Shown: in pieces, positions 51,601 through 63,079 of the stretch
How positions within the stretch are numbered: position 1 is the stretch's first letter
Layout: the number at the start of each line of letters is the position of its first letter
NCBI GenBank assembly: GCA_030770545.1
Contig: JAUCMP010000026.1
Location: 5,188,501-5,252,500, forward strand
Length of the DNA: 64,000 nt
Source: Macropodus opercularis
Taxonomy: Eukaryota; Chordata; Actinopteri; Anabantiformes; Osphronemidae
Direction: 5' to 3'
Translations under genes and position numbers: made by a program
The notes under the pieces: generated by a model
Seen by the model: only the letters and a program-made list of their open reading frames with translations
Database searches by the model: none
What the model was told of the DNA's origin: nothing

Positions 51601-52686
51601 GCTCCATCGGCTCCAGTGGCTGCAGGGGTGGAGGCTGATTTGACTCCTGTATTTGACAGAAGCCACACATGTAACACACAGGCTATAGACTATTACCCTG
51701 CTTTGCATTACACTCAAATTCCACACATAACTTTGACACTTAATTAATTACATGAAAATATTTTAATTTGTGTGTACATAAAGCTGCCAATTGATCGTCA
51801 TTGATGTTGTTCCTAAAAACGCTACATTAGCTTATTGTTTTTTATGCATTATGTGACCAAAATGTAAAAACAGAGCTGTGTTGAAACACCTTAGTAATTA
51901 CGAGCTAACTGCAGCTGAACGATATTTCCGTGGATGAGACGTGCAAACATTTTTATTGGGTGAACTTGGAACACGCCCTAGTCATGAATCCCTTCCTGGA
52001 TGAGCAGCGCTTCAAATAACCCTCAGCTGCTTGATTTCATATGAACAGGTGGTGTCAGTGTTTTACCACAACATTCGATGATTTGAGCAAAATCGGTTTC
52101 ACCTTTTACCCAACTTCACAGTTGTTCTCATTAGGCATCAACAAACTTTCCTCCCCAGTTATCGTGTACTGTTTCTGCTGTTTATCTTGTGGCCCTTTGC
52201 AGGGTCTCAACCCCTATGTTGGGAACCATTTAATCTACTGCTCCAACCTGACCAGCTACAGCTACCGCAATAAAAAGTGTGAACAGCGTTACAGCAATAT
52301 AAACAAACCAGTCATTAAATATGTGTATGTTTTATTAGCTGCAGTGACATTTTCCTGCTGAACCAGCGTCTACTCTTACTTTTAATGTTCAAGTCTGTGC
52401 TTGTAATAAGTGTTTTAACATTGCTGTGTCACTACTTCATCAAATACTGTGACTTTTTCAACAGGAGTGAAAAGTTCAGCCATGTCTGTCAGAGCAGCAT
52501 ATTAATCCTCTGGTTACATGATATCCTGTATTTATAGCAACTACCTTTCGTCACATTTTTCCAGCATGACTCTCCTTATGAAAACATTTTTGTGTATTTA
52601 CTACGTACATAGAGGATTTCTGTGCTGAAGAGAATATTCAGTCCTGTTATTTAAGGCTAAGGTGAAGCAGTCGTACCTTCAGCCAT
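35753..52686 (-). CDS. TRDN: Triadin, greatly enlarged (about 3,359 residues predicted)
   Basis: Triadin is a single-pass sarcoplasmic-reticulum protein that anchors calsequestrin to the ryanodine receptor in muscle. From the ATG at 52684-52686, exons 1-17 are 52677-52686, 51443-51646, 51280-51363, 51089-51193, 50850-51005, 50620-50763, 50391-50534, 50104-50247, 49883-49966, 49680-49799, 49544-49588, 49423-49470, 49279-49305, 48467-48619, 46402-48378, 45782-45841 and 45484-45624. The giant exon 18 is 39755-45262, and exons 19-38 (35753-39610) are listed separately. Together they give 10,080 coding bases with no stop. Diagnostic parts are a short cytosolic N-terminus, a transmembrane helix at residues about 43-62 ending VVMFDFVEYK (human VMFDLVDYK), a lumenal NPVQAVNDAVDEVSSLLHKF segment, KEKE repeats, and a tail ELPYFQCFFVDEDEAQFPFY. 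Every internal junction is phase 1. Identity is firm; inclusion of every exon in one mRNA is inference. The 27-base exon 13 is the least certain. Confidence 0.85.
40290..42480 (-). repeat. TRDN: 30-bp tandem repeats in TRDN exon 18 (10-residue KETKEPPKEK-type units)
   Basis: Units of 30 bases encode variants of KETKQPPKEK or KEVKKPSKEK. They are most regular at 41701-42030, where consecutive copies are identical. Blocks are themselves duplicated: 41701-41820 equals 41881-42000 (180-base period), and the stretch at 40681 recurs 1,401 bases later at 42082. Confidence 0.9.
42540..44030 (-). repeat. TRDN: Higher-order repeats in TRDN exon 18, period 399-462 bp, about four copies
   Basis: A composite block containing RVEKVVLK, EDKNITVSPKQD, KSYKAKKEITEPHKEEKE and QQKPEVKKPIKEQ-type segments recurs. 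The equivalent point of each copy lies at 42603, 43032, 43431 and 43893, so spacings are 429, 399 and 462 bases, all multiples of three. Each copy carries NIT or NVT sequons. Confidence 0.85.
44341..45060 (-). repeat. TRDN: 60-bp tandem repeat array in TRDN exon 18 (20-residue units, about 12 copies)
   Basis: A unit encoding KPLKKEKEVKKQPKEKEEAM repeats at an exact 60-base period. Ten central copies (44401-45000) differ by only a few bases, with diverged copies at each edge. The near-identity implies recent expansion or homogenisation. Confidence 0.95.
46402..48378 (-). other. TRDN: TRDN giant acidic exon (exon 15, 1,977 bases)
   Basis: One exon encodes about 659 glutamate/aspartate-rich residues (predicted positions about 490-1148). 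It lies just before the lysine-rich exons. Acceptor and donor keep phase 1, joining GA-rich exon 14 (48467-48619) to exon 16 (45782-45841). In mammalian triadin the matching position holds only a short acidic stretch after the membrane-proximal segment. Intron retention past 46402 would add a short hydrophobic tail ending at 46343. Confidence 0.8.
47099..47666 (-). repeat. TRDN: 51-bp tandem repeats in TRDN exon 15 (17-residue units, 11 copies)
   Basis: The unit PAVDEHLVEEEETKAEE repeats with an exact 51-base period. The equivalent codon sits at 47666 in the first copy and 47156 in the eleventh, exactly 510 bases apart. The last copy is irregular, with a GAEGEEE insertion. Copies differ mainly at the first residue and at DEH/DED. 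Confidence 0.95.
50104..51005 (-). repeat. TRDN: Four tandemly duplicated lumenal exons of TRDN (VDPVVIGR modules)
   Basis: Exons 50850-51005 (156 bases), 50620-50763, 50391-50534 and 50104-50247 (144 each) encode homologous modules at residues about 135-330. All contain (S/D)(Y/F)VDPVVIGR, then (N/G/A)(V/A)F, then an amphipathic stretch with a conserved cysteine (VLCAIVD, ALCSVLD, AVCAAVD; in the fourth the Cys is shifted, CIQNVLS). Introns between them are about 85-145 bases. The preceding exon and the following exons 9-10 also contain a related DPM/EPI start, so the module may derive from the ancestral lumenal segment. Confidence 0.9.
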
Positions 52687-52900
52687 GGCGATATAAAGAT
52701 AATGTCAGGTATTATCCTTGGTGCTGGGGGTGAAGCCTCCTCATGGAGACCCGACTGGATGATCTCAACTTCAGTGTAAATCCAGCGAACATCCAGCTGT
52801 CTCAGCTAGTAAATTATTCCATTTCTGCTTGGAGGTCACAGTCTTGTTTCCTGATCCATGTAATCCACAGGTTGAAATTCTCCAAGGTAAACAAAAATGG
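52687..52900 (-). promoter_or_regulatory. TRDN 5' UTR and proximal promoter region
   Basis: This sequence lies just upstream of the triadin ATG. A CAGCTG E-box at 52794-52799, about 110 bases upstream, is a plausible myogenic (MyoD/myogenin-type) site. No clear TATA or MEF2 site was picked out. Confidence 0.35.
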
Positions 52901-53277
52901 AAAGAACTCAAAATGTAGGGAACAGTGAAATTTTGAGCTGCCACCGCGACAGCATTGCACAGGGGGGTCTGGTGGGGAAAAGGCAAGCAACGCAGGGGAG
53001 GAAAGAGCAGAGTTGAGCACACTGCTGGGCAGGCTGAGGTGGGACAGACAGAACATCCCACCCGAGAACGGGTCAGGGCTGCGGTAACTGTATCCTCCAG
53101 AAGTTATTCTTAGCTGGAGCTCGGTGCACCAGCTACGGCAGGCCTTTTTTGGAGGTTGATGGGGTGTGTGTAAGATCAGACGGCTGAACGGGGCTCAACA
53201 CAAATCAGCGGCGGACAGCAACACAGGTGAAAACTGCCCCTAAGGAATTCAACACCACACGTCATCTGTACAAACAC
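52901..53277. other. Intergenic DNA between TRAF3IP2 and TRDN
   Basis: About 380 bases with no gene recognised. It separates the TRAF3IP2 polyadenylation signal from the triadin promoter. Confidence 0.5.
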
Positions 53278-53283
53278 TTTATT
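53278..53283 (-). terminator. Polyadenylation signal of TRAF3IP2 (AATAAA on minus strand)
   Basis: TTTATT on the plus strand, 190 bases past the TRAF3IP2 stop codon. Confidence 0.6.
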
Positions 53284-53472
53284 GAAACATCTGAAAAATA
53301 ATCACCTGTACATCTTATGCAGCACAAGTGTTATGCATTCAATAACAAGCAGTGAAGTCAATAATTTGAAATGCTACTAAAATAAATCAGTGATTAAAAA
53401 AAAACTACAATGCACAAGCTGCATAGTGGCTAAAAGAAGAAACATCAAACACGCGTACTGTGTGGTTTGTCT

Positions 53473-55198
53473 TTACAGTGGGGCCGCCGGCTTGATGACG
53501 AGGGTCAGCTCGTACGGGACGGCAGGAGGAACGTATCTCTCCTCTCGCAGCAGCCGCAGCAACAAACTCTCCGTGTCCTGAGGCCATCGATGAACACACG
53601 TGTTCCGAAGCCAGTTTGGGACGTGCTTCTGCAGAGAGCAGAATATCAGAGAGACGTCTAGGAGGGACAGACAGTGACAAGGGCCAAAGCATTTGTAGTA
53701 CAGTAACCTGTGATGCGTTCAGGAAGAGAACTGGTATGAATCTGAAATTCAAGCTGCCTTGTTGGATGAACTCATTCTGCATCTGTAAAAACACAATTTT
53801 AATTAAACCGCTCATAATTCTGTCTAATCCTCCTTAAAGACAAGAGGAGCAAATATTCTCTCACCATGGAGTGAATGTATTTTGTGTGTAGGCCATGACT
53901 GTCCACTGCAAAACCATCAACGTCTGCCTTATACTTTGGACTGATGGCAACGATAATCAAGACGGATGGCTGCAAAACAACAACAACACACATTTCACAG
54001 CCTGAATGAATTGTCTTGTCCAACTTTTATTTCATACTTACATCATTTAGGTAACTGTCTGTCCATTTGTTGATGTCTAGAGGTCTGACGTCATTGTCAA
54101 ATATGTCGACCTGTGACATTAAAGGCAACGCTATATGTGACTGTTTTTTGCAGAATCTGATTTTCTCTTAGAGAAGAACAAATAGTTGTTTACAGCCAGT
54201 CGAAAGCCGTGTTTGGTGAGGAAGTCTACGAAGGGGACAATCTCAGAGGAGGCGTCTGAAGAATAAGTTACGAAAATGTTTCCTAGAAGGAGAAAACATA
54301 ATCGAGTTAAACAACTAAGGCCCTTCAACTTGTGCCTACTTTCGTTGTTAAATGAGATTGACGTGACTCACTGCTCTTATCAGGCAGACTGACGCTTCTT
54401 GTTTTCTCATGAGATACAGATTCTGCTCCGGCTGAACTCAGGCTCATCACGCTGACCTCCGACACGTCCTCCGCAGCGGGGATGGAGAAATGCGGCACAT
54501 TCACCGAGACGCTTCCCTCGTCCACACTGCCGCTGTCGTGTTGTCTAAACCTCCAGGAGCAAGAAGCAATTGTGTAATGTGGGGGAAGTGTCACCGGTTT
54601 TCATTTCGTTCATTCTGATGTGTTGTTTTTACCGGTTTGGAGACTCAGCCCAGGGTTGTTTGCGCTGGCAGGGAGCGGAGTGGTGACAGGGCTGAGGCTG
54701 GTATCTGCGGTCGGCATCAAAGCTGTAGCTGCCTCCTCCTGCAGAGTGATAGTAGCTCAAATCCACAGGGGGATGAAGGCCTACGTAGAGTGAACAGTAC
54801 CATGACCTCATAGACGCTACAATAATGGGCCGCAGCTGCTTCTAGTCACATTTCTTCACAGGCATCAGATTCTCATTGCATTTGCAGCTTTTAGTGTCAC
54901 AACAAATTCTGCCATTATTAATAAAAATATGTTGTCAATTATTTCACTGTAGAACCTTCTAAAAACAATAAACTATTTCCTTACGACAGTTTGTGTGTGT
55001 GTGGTGATGAGGCGGTAGGAAGGGACTGTAGTGCTCCTGTTCATCATCTGATCGCAGCGGCAGCGGCACCTCAAGCTCCTCTTCATCCCTCTCGGGTTGA
55101 ACATCGAATTGGTGCTCAACATCGATTGGCCGCTTTCTAAACGGTCCACGGTTCATTTGACCTCCCCTGTATAGACGCTGATGATAATCTGCATCCAT
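53473..55198 (-). CDS. TRAF3IP2: TRAF3-interacting protein 2 (Act1/CIKS), SEFIR-domain adaptor
   Basis: Act1 is the cytosolic adaptor of IL-17 receptors. It joins the receptor through SEFIR-SEFIR contacts and recruits TRAF6. Eight exons (54985-55198, 54633-54780, 54372-54544, 54194-54282, 54042-54110, 53865-53969, 53708-53782, 53473-53628) encode about 342 residues. The SEFIR domain starts near residue 180 with RNIFVTYSSDASSEIVPFVD and continues with VDIFDNDVRPLDINKWTDSY, SVLIIVAISPKYKADVDG, HGLHTKYIHSMMQNEFIQQG and FRFIPVLFLNASQKHVPNWL. It ends in LLRLLREERYVPP, all characteristic of Act1. The N-terminus has PIDVEHQ, resembling a TRAF-binding motif of human Act1 (PVEVDE). Human Act1 is 574 residues, so the disordered N-terminal half is much shorter here. 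Adjacency to FYN matches human 6q21. Confidence 0.92.
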
Positions 55199-55939
55199 AA
55201 AAGTGGTTTGAAGTGACCGTTGTGCTGAAATGTAGAGGGGAATTCTCTGACGGATTCGTAGGAGAGTTAATTCAACACACGCCGCAGTCCTGCAACAGAC
55301 AGAAGCACAAAAATAGATATTTTACATGTGTTCATAACTTACAACAATAATTAAAACAACTTCAAGTTACCTCACATTTCAGTACATCAGACATTTTGTA
55401 CGTACCAGGCTGAACAGAAGGAGCAACAATAACCAAGCTGTGCTCTGAATTCCTCACACTCCAACCGGTGCAGAGGCTTGTAGTCTGCTATATGCAAATC
55501 CTCCAGCGTCTCAGCTGCATCCAATCACATTCAAGAATGGCATGATTTTGTTGCTTAGCCTGATCAGCCAGGAGAGTTCACTTTCAAAAGCGCCTCATTC
55601 TTGGAATTAAGTCTAAAATAACAATAACGGCAACAGTGCGTGTCTGAAGGAAATACGTCACCGTTCTGATCTGCACAGTGATGAAATGAAAACTGGTTTG
55701 CTCTGCTGTCTGCACCGCGCAGTTGCCTGGACTTAACTGCAGGGTGGACACCGAGAAGGTGATTTGCATACGACTGGAGTTCAGTCATGTTGTCAAGTTC
55801 AGCCTGAGGGAAACTTTCTCTAGAGGTGGAAGTCGGTTCTGAACTCGCCCACGGTGCAGGTCACACTGTAGCAACTGGAAAATTTCTAAAACCTGCAACG
55901 GACAAGTGTCGGCACAACATGATGATGATGGCAAGATTG
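55199..55939 (-). other. TRAF3IP2 5' UTR/promoter side and intergenic DNA
   Basis: No gene is recognised. The part next to 55198 is the TRAF3IP2 leader. The open frames on the minus strand near 55564-55788 have no recognisable product. Confidence 0.5.
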
Positions 55940-57261
55940 TTTATTTCAAAACCAGCTGTGTACAAGAAACGGACAGAAACAATAAATAATGCAGAGACCA
56001 AACACATTTTCTGTATGTGTACTACACTGGGGTCAGTCAAGTGATGCAAAATCTAGTTTGGTTCACTTTCCCACCAACGCAAATCAACATAAATACACAA
56101 AGAAACAGTTCAGTTTACCCTCTCACTCAAATGAAGAAGGATGAAAGCAGAAAAACTAAATCATAATAATAACCATCATCACACGACCATGAGAGACACA
56201 AGACTGGCTGAAGTGCTGGACGACTCAACAAGTGAAACCAACATGTCCGGACTCGTGATCATGTCATGTCCCAATATACATCATGGAGAACAAACACAGA
56301 CACGCACCCTTCAATCTCGACATGGAAATGGTTGGTTTGGCCGCAGAAGCAAATAGACGACGCAGAGTTCACAGCCTGCTGCCATACAACAATGCAACAT
56401 ACATGTTAAACTATCATATATATAATAAAGCAGTCGGCCTAAGAATGGAGAGGAAGTCAGCCCTCGATTTCAATTATAAGAAGCTGAACTAAAAGTTACG
56501 TCACATTCTAAAAATCATTGGCCGAAGCTGAAATGCAATGTGCGCACTTAACGTCAGTGCGGACGCAATACAAGCTCAAGTGGAAAAGTCCATGATGCAT
56601 TAGTTAGTGTGTGGAAAGCATGAAGGCATTCCCTTACATTATAAGAATATTATTAAACATAAAAAGGCAGGAACAGGTGTTATAGTACATCTAGGTTCCT
56701 TGAGGAGAGAAGAGCAGTATCATTATAGTAACCTTGTAAAAAAGGTAAATGGACTCCCAGAAAAAATTCTGAGACATATCAGTCCACAACATCTAACTAT
56801 TACCGTTCCTAAAATTAATGTCACGATTTGTTACCGACTGTGAGCGTCACACGTCTCTCTACTAGCCGTACATCTGAAACTTTAACCCTGGATTAAAAAA
56901 AAATCCAAAATATCAAAAGTAATAGAAAAGGAAACAAACAAAAACAAAGAAAACAAGAGATCGGTAAAGAAGCAATTGATATTTACACTACATACAAGTT
57001 ACACAACCCATCTGGTTTTCCATGGCAGTCATTTCAACTCTTCCAACCTGTCGTACACCCCCCTCTCCTGCAAAACATTCTTGAATTCGATAGTCATTTT
57101 GCCGACAGAGCAGCCAACGGTTCCCGTGCGTATGAAGCCTGGAAGTCAAGAAGTCAGTCGATGAGCTTTTAAGATCGTTACAGTCACAGGATGAGAGAAA
57201 ATCTAGAGTCTGGCTCCCTCTGGTGGGACGCTAGCAGGATGACATGAGAGAGCAGAGGCGC
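55940..57261 (-). other. FYN: FYN 3' UTR
   Basis: The sequence from the FYN stop to a minus-strand AATAAA (TTTATT at 55940-55945) is a plausible 1.3-kb 3' UTR. It has no convincing open frame. It is AT-rich with scattered ATTA-type elements. Confidence 0.55.
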
Positions 57262-60200
57262 TCAGAGGTTGTCCCCTGGCTGATACTGAGGCTCCGTGGC
57301 AGTGAAGTAGTCCTCCAAAAAGGCCTGCAGGTACTCGAAGGTGGGCCTCTCCTCCGGGTCTTTCTTCCAGCACTGCACCATCAGCTCGTGCAGGGATGAG
57401 GGGCAGTCCTGCGGACACGGCATGCGGTAACCTCGCTCCACCTGCTCCAGTACCTCTCGGTTGTTCATGCCTGGACAGACGGGGAAAATAAGCTTCGCAC
57501 AAACAATGTCACGTCCCAGCTTCACAACCTCACAGATTATCTTCAATGTTTGTTTGGTAAATATTGGAAACAAAAGTGATGGCTACACCTTAACTACAAG
57601 GAAGAGCACTTCACACTAGTCTACAGTGGCAGAGTGAACGTGCATGACAGATAAACGGCACCACGGCAACCTTTCACATGTTCACACAGTCAGCTGGGAC
57701 TATTCCCCTGCATAATGCACAACGCGATGTCCATTATGCAAGATGCTGCTCTTTTTTTAGCATAGAGACATGACAAGTGTCTCTGTGGGCCCAGGCGTTC
57801 TCACACACGCTGCATTATTCAAACGGTAGCAATCGGCTGGAAATGAGAAGTGCTTCAGTAATCCAGCGAACACGCCCACCTGGATAGGGCACCCTGCCCT
57901 TGGTCACCAGCTCCGTCAGCAGGATGCCAAACGACCACACGTCCGACTTGATGGTGAACTTCCCGTAGAGAGCTGCCTCGGGAGCTGTCCACTTTATGGG
58001 GAACTTTGCGCCTAGAGGAAATGCAGAAATAACAATTCACAATAAGAAAATTAAAAGCAAACGAGTAAGAAGGCGATAACTTCATTCATTCATGTAGAAT
58101 CACGAGGACGACATGACATCTCTCCAGGGGGCAAAATGGAAGAATTCCATTATCACTCTTCATGTCAGCGTTCGCAAATCTAGGTCGAACAAGTAAACAT
58201 CTAAATGAGTAACAAATGAGCGACTGAATGCGTTGGCAGGGTGACTAACACAGCCTAGTAGTCCGGTGTAGTTCACCATTTTACTAACAGCGCTTGAGTG
58301 GTTCTGGGTAGGTCCACTTCCTCCCAACAAGTGAACAGTGGAGATGCTAAACCCTCACACTGTGCCTTTGTTTGAATGGGATATTCTGTTGCAGTATTAT
58401 AGCAATACATGACAATGTGTGTGTGTGTGTGTGTGTGTGTAAAACAAGGAAGGAATTATCACCCAGTCCAACAACTGACAACAAGGTTTATAGAACATCC
58501 CAGGACTAAAGCGATACATAAAGCACTGGATATTCATAACCCTATGAATATATGAAGCTAATCTCTACTCCAACGCTGTCTTGTAAAAATACATCTCCAG
58601 ACTGGGACCAATAAATTTTACGAGCCCTCTTAAATCCTTGGCTTCCTTTCGCCGCAGCCGTAGCCTAGATGTTGGCTAAGCGGAGATTTACAGGTCGATG
58701 GATGAAAACACTCATCTAGTAAAACAGCTGAATATTAAACGTACTGTAGCACAAGGCACCAAACTCTGCTGCACTGGCTACGGACGTAAGCCACACTGCC
58801 ACATCTGAATGTGCTTGCTCAGACACGACTGCAGTAACATGGTGCTGCCGTTTTTAAGGTGCCTCTATTAGCAGCCGCCTATTTTTAGAAGGTATATTAC
58901 AAATGAAATCAGATCCCATGGCCTGGAATTATAGGATTATGTTCTAAAGCATAATTTTAGCTCAGTTTTAAAGGTGCAACACGTTTTACTAAACGTAGAA
59001 AGGTCGTTGCACAAATTTACAGCTTGGGCAAATCACCTTGTCTTGCAGTGTATTCATTGTCCTCGATGAGCCGGGCCAGACCGAAATCAGCGATCTTACA
59101 CACCAGACTGTCACCGACAAGGATGTTGGCAGAGCGCAGGTCTCGGTGGATGTAGTTCATCCTCTCAATATATGCCATCCCTGCAGCCACCTGGGAAATA
59201 GAGTTATTTTATTCCAGTGAACATCACGTCACTTAACAGTGGAACATCATCCGTGCTAGGCAAGACGTCTAGGACGCTGCAACAGAGAGGATCCTCTCTT
59301 AACGGACAACCCGTAGATTTGCCATCCACTAAATAAACTCCAGCGTCAGGGATGCTTACTTATCAACCCACAGGTGAGTCAGCGCTTCAGGTTCAAGTAC
59401 AAGCTGCAGTGGTATAAAGTAAATCAGCCAGCTTGATATAAAACAATGAGATATGTGGAATTCATTTGCAGCTGCAGACTTTTCATATTCTGCCATTTTA
59501 TTGTGTTAGTGAGAAGCTGCCGGATGAAAACACTGGCATAACAACTACGTGGAAAGTGAATAAATGGCCAACAGCTGGAGGTGCTTAAAGACAATTTAGC
59601 TCTTAGATGGTGAAAAAGCACTTTCTGTTTGGATTTTATTTAGTAGCACACCTGAGCCGCCATGTCCACCAGATTTGGCAGTTTGAGGCTTCGTCCTTCT
59701 CCGTCCTTAAGGAAGTCAAGCAAACTCCCTAAAAGACAAACACGAGTTAGAATGTGCAGTTATCGTTTTGCCTCCAGCTCCCAGAACCTAACTCAGATTT
59801 GGATCAAAGCTGAAGCAACGTGTTTTAATTAACGTGACACTGACTCTGGGATTTGAGCCACATGCTACATTTGGCTCAGACTGTTATTGCTGTGGCAACC
59901 GAGGATTTTGCTATGAGACAGGATGCTGCTTTATTGTGAGTGCAGATGTTTAAATTATGTACAAAATGTGGCGGTGGGTTGAAATGCATGTCCGTAGCAT
60001 TCATCCTGTGGCTGCCAACCTTTGCTCATGTACTCGGTGACGATATAGATGGGCTCTTCAGACACCACCGCGTAGAGCTGCACCAGCTTGTCATGTCTGA
60101 GCTTCTTCATGATCTGAGCCTCCTCCAGGAAGGACTCGGGCGACATGGTGCCGGGCTTCAGAGTCTTCACCGCCACCTTGGTGGTGCCGTTCCACGTGCC

Positions 60201-63079
60201 TAACAAGTTTAAAAAAAATAAAAGCTGTTCAAGGATAGTTCCCCAGAGGTTGGCGACTGGCGATTTTATTTTTAAAGCTAGATTCAGCCTGGTGAAATGC
60301 GAGAGGCACGGAAGGACATAAAAGCTAACACGGCATCTAAATAAAATGTTATCTATAGCAATGTGTGATGAAATAAAAGTATGTTAAGAGAAAGTCCATT
60401 CAAATCCCGAAGCAAGACTATCAACATTCCTGAAAGGAGTCAGCCTTCTCCCTGTAGATAACGTTAGCTGGGTGTTACTTGTGAAGGATCCAACACATGC
60501 CGTATGTGTTGCAACACTGCACATCTGTCCAGTTCAGATCTGTGCCAAAAGAGTACGTCAAAGAAATACACACCCATCCAGACCTCTCCGAACTGGCCGT
60601 TGCCGAGACGTTTGATGAGCTGCAGCGACTCCCGGGGGATCTCCCACACGTCTTTGGTTTTGACGGACAGGTCGGTCAGACGAGGCATGCCTTTGTGGCA
60701 TGGCACAATCAGGCGGCAGCACAGCCCCGCGGCCCTGGCTGGGTCGACCGTGCAATCGAACCAGATTAGAGAGGTATGAAAACGCATTTTCATTCTTTGT
60801 TAGATGAAGCGAAGAGAAGAAGTAAATCTGTCAGGTCAGGACGTTTTCATGCATAAACGAGTCACACCTGAGTAGTGCTGCACCAGCTGCTGCAGCGTTT
60901 CAAACTGGGCTCTGGTGGTGATGTAGTAGCCGCCGCTATCGAGCTTGCGAATCTTATAGTGTTTGACATGATCGCCCTTGATGTCATCCCAGTCCTGGAT
61001 GGAGAGGGAGTAGGCCCCTGGCACAGACACAGCACAACACAATCACAACTGACACACTAGACGAAAATGTCTGGTAGTGCTTAACACAGTACATGTGATG
61101 ATTTAATTCAAGTCATGAATAATCTAGGTCTCATCCCACATTTGATTTTACATCGGCAGTGATTAATTTACTCACAAACACATCTGTCCGTTACCTAGAG
61201 TTTAAACCATGACAGCGTGATGCGCTGTGGTGAAAGTACCTTTGGTTGTTTCGCTCTCACGGATGAGGAAAGTGCCTCTGGCGCTGCCGTTGGAGAGCAG
61301 TTGCCTCTCTGCATCCTTTCGACCTAATTTACCAAAATACCAGCTGCAGGGAAAAACAACTTATCAAACCACGGTGTGTAACAGTTGTCTTGACTTTTAT
61401 TCTCACTGTACCAAACGTAACGAGCGAGTAATGAGCTGTCAAGTATGTGTGTGTTCGCTGTTGATGAAGCTGTTTAGATGTTTCAGATTTAGACTCGCTA
61501 TGTGTGTGGGTGTTCATACAAGAAGTTTTACTCACTCCTCCGCTTGGATCGAGTCCACCGGAGCAACGTAATTGCTGGGAATGTAACCAGTTCCACCTGT
61601 AGTGAGAGAACGGGCCTCCCACCAGTCTCCCTCACTGAGGAGAGGAGGACAGGGAGAAATGGAGAAATGGAGAATTGGAGGAGGCAGATTGGAACAAAAA
61701 CAAAAGCGCATCGAAATTTGCACAATAAGCAGACAGGTACACGTAGACACTGCAGATATTCAGCCCCAAATCCATGTTTTTAATCCATTTCAAAGTTACA
61801 CTTGCGACCATCCATGCCACCATCTGGCAACTGTTCCAACATCAGAGGTATTTCCTTTGCATGTTGCAGGCTCCTTTCGTTAAAATACAACAAATCTTGC
61901 CTCTGAAACATCTTTTTCATTCTGAAAGCAGCATTTAGCCGTCGGCGGCGAAGGAACACGACCCTACATGGTGTCATACGGATGTTTTCACACTTACGTG
62001 CTGTTGAGGATCTGGAATCTTTCCCCCTTTCTGAAGCTGAGGTCATCCTCGGTCCGGGCTTCGTAGTCATAAAGAGCCACAAACAGAGTCACTCCTGCAG
62101 GGAAAGGAGAAGCGGCGTTAGCGGAGGCGAATGGTATGGCTGAAATGTTACGACGCGTTTCTCATTGCGAGATTCATGTCGGCCTTGGCCGTCTGCGTAA
62201 CACATGGGCTGATATTTTTGTTTGTTTCATTCATGCCATCTGGTGCTGCGTTTCATAAACTCCATTTATATTAGTATTTACCATATGCAAAATAAAATAT
62301 AAACGATTGAAATGGCTCTACCTAGGCCCTCGGTCTCGCTTACACCCTTAGACATGAATGTTGAGGTACTGCACGCTCCCCTGATCCACATTTTTATTCA
62401 TAACAGCACAAATGCAAAGTCATCATCTGTGTTGGGATCTAGCTTCAGTAAAAGTAGTCAAAGTAAGACATGCTGCTCAGATGTGTCTTAAGTGAGACAG
62501 TTTCCATCCTGGAAACACTTTTTGCACTATTCAGCACAGCGTCCCATCGGCCTGGCCGTCAGATGTGCCTGGTGATAATTTAGGTCGCTGTGTTTTCCAT
62601 TAAGTTGCGGCCAGTGGACGTTCATCTTCCACGGAATGATTAATTTATCATGTGAGCACAGCATCAACACACCCAAGACACATATATCCAGTACGCCAGA
62701 AAAACACGGAAGCAGAAGAAGCAAGCGGCTGCATCAAAAATCGCTTCCACATTGAATTCACTGTACATGAGCAGTTTGCAATGTGGCAAGAAAATCATCT
62801 TGAATCATCTTAACAACAGGTTTCAGCCTCACCAGTTCCTCCCCGGGACCGAAGTGTCCCAGACTGCGAGGACGTGTGGACTCCTCCAAACACAGTCACC
62901 CCCTGCGTGGAGGCGCTGTGGAAGTTGTTGTAGTTGGGGATGGTGGTGACCCCAAAGCTGGGGTAGTGCTGCGGCGTGGGGTCTGAGCCATACCGGTAGC
63001 CCGAGTTGTGCGAGACGCTGGTCTCTCGGTCGTCAGTGAGTTTTGCTGCTTCTTTATCCTTACATTGGACGCAGCCCAT
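57262..63079 (-). CDS. FYN: Src-family tyrosine-protein kinase Fyn
   Basis: Fyn is a membrane-associated Src-family tyrosine kinase. Eleven coding exons (62833-63079, 61998-62094, 61536-61634, 61240-61343, 60868-61017, 60574-60738, 60020-60199, 59652-59728, 59037-59190, 57880-58011, 57262-57470) give exactly 537 residues, as in human. MGCVQCKDKE gives the Gly2 myristoylation and Cys3/Cys6 palmitoylation sites. The SH3 domain has ALYDYEARTEDDLSF, and the SH2 domain has GTFLIRESETTKGAYSL. The kinase domain has the LGNGQFGEVW glycine loop, VAVKTLKPGTM lysine, HRDLRSANILV catalytic loop, DFGLAR and NEYTARQG activation-loop tyrosine. The tail EPQYQPGDNL holds the CSK-regulated tyrosine. The linker exon 60574-60738 (CCRLIVPCHKGMPRLTDL) is the brain-type (7A) form. 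An acceptor at 63090-63091 shows an intron inside the 5' UTR just before the ATG exon. Confidence 0.96.
58416..58440. repeat. (TG)12 dinucleotide microsatellite in a FYN intron
   Basis: An uninterrupted TG run of 25 bases in the 1-kb intron between FYN coding exons 9 and 10. Confidence 0.95.
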
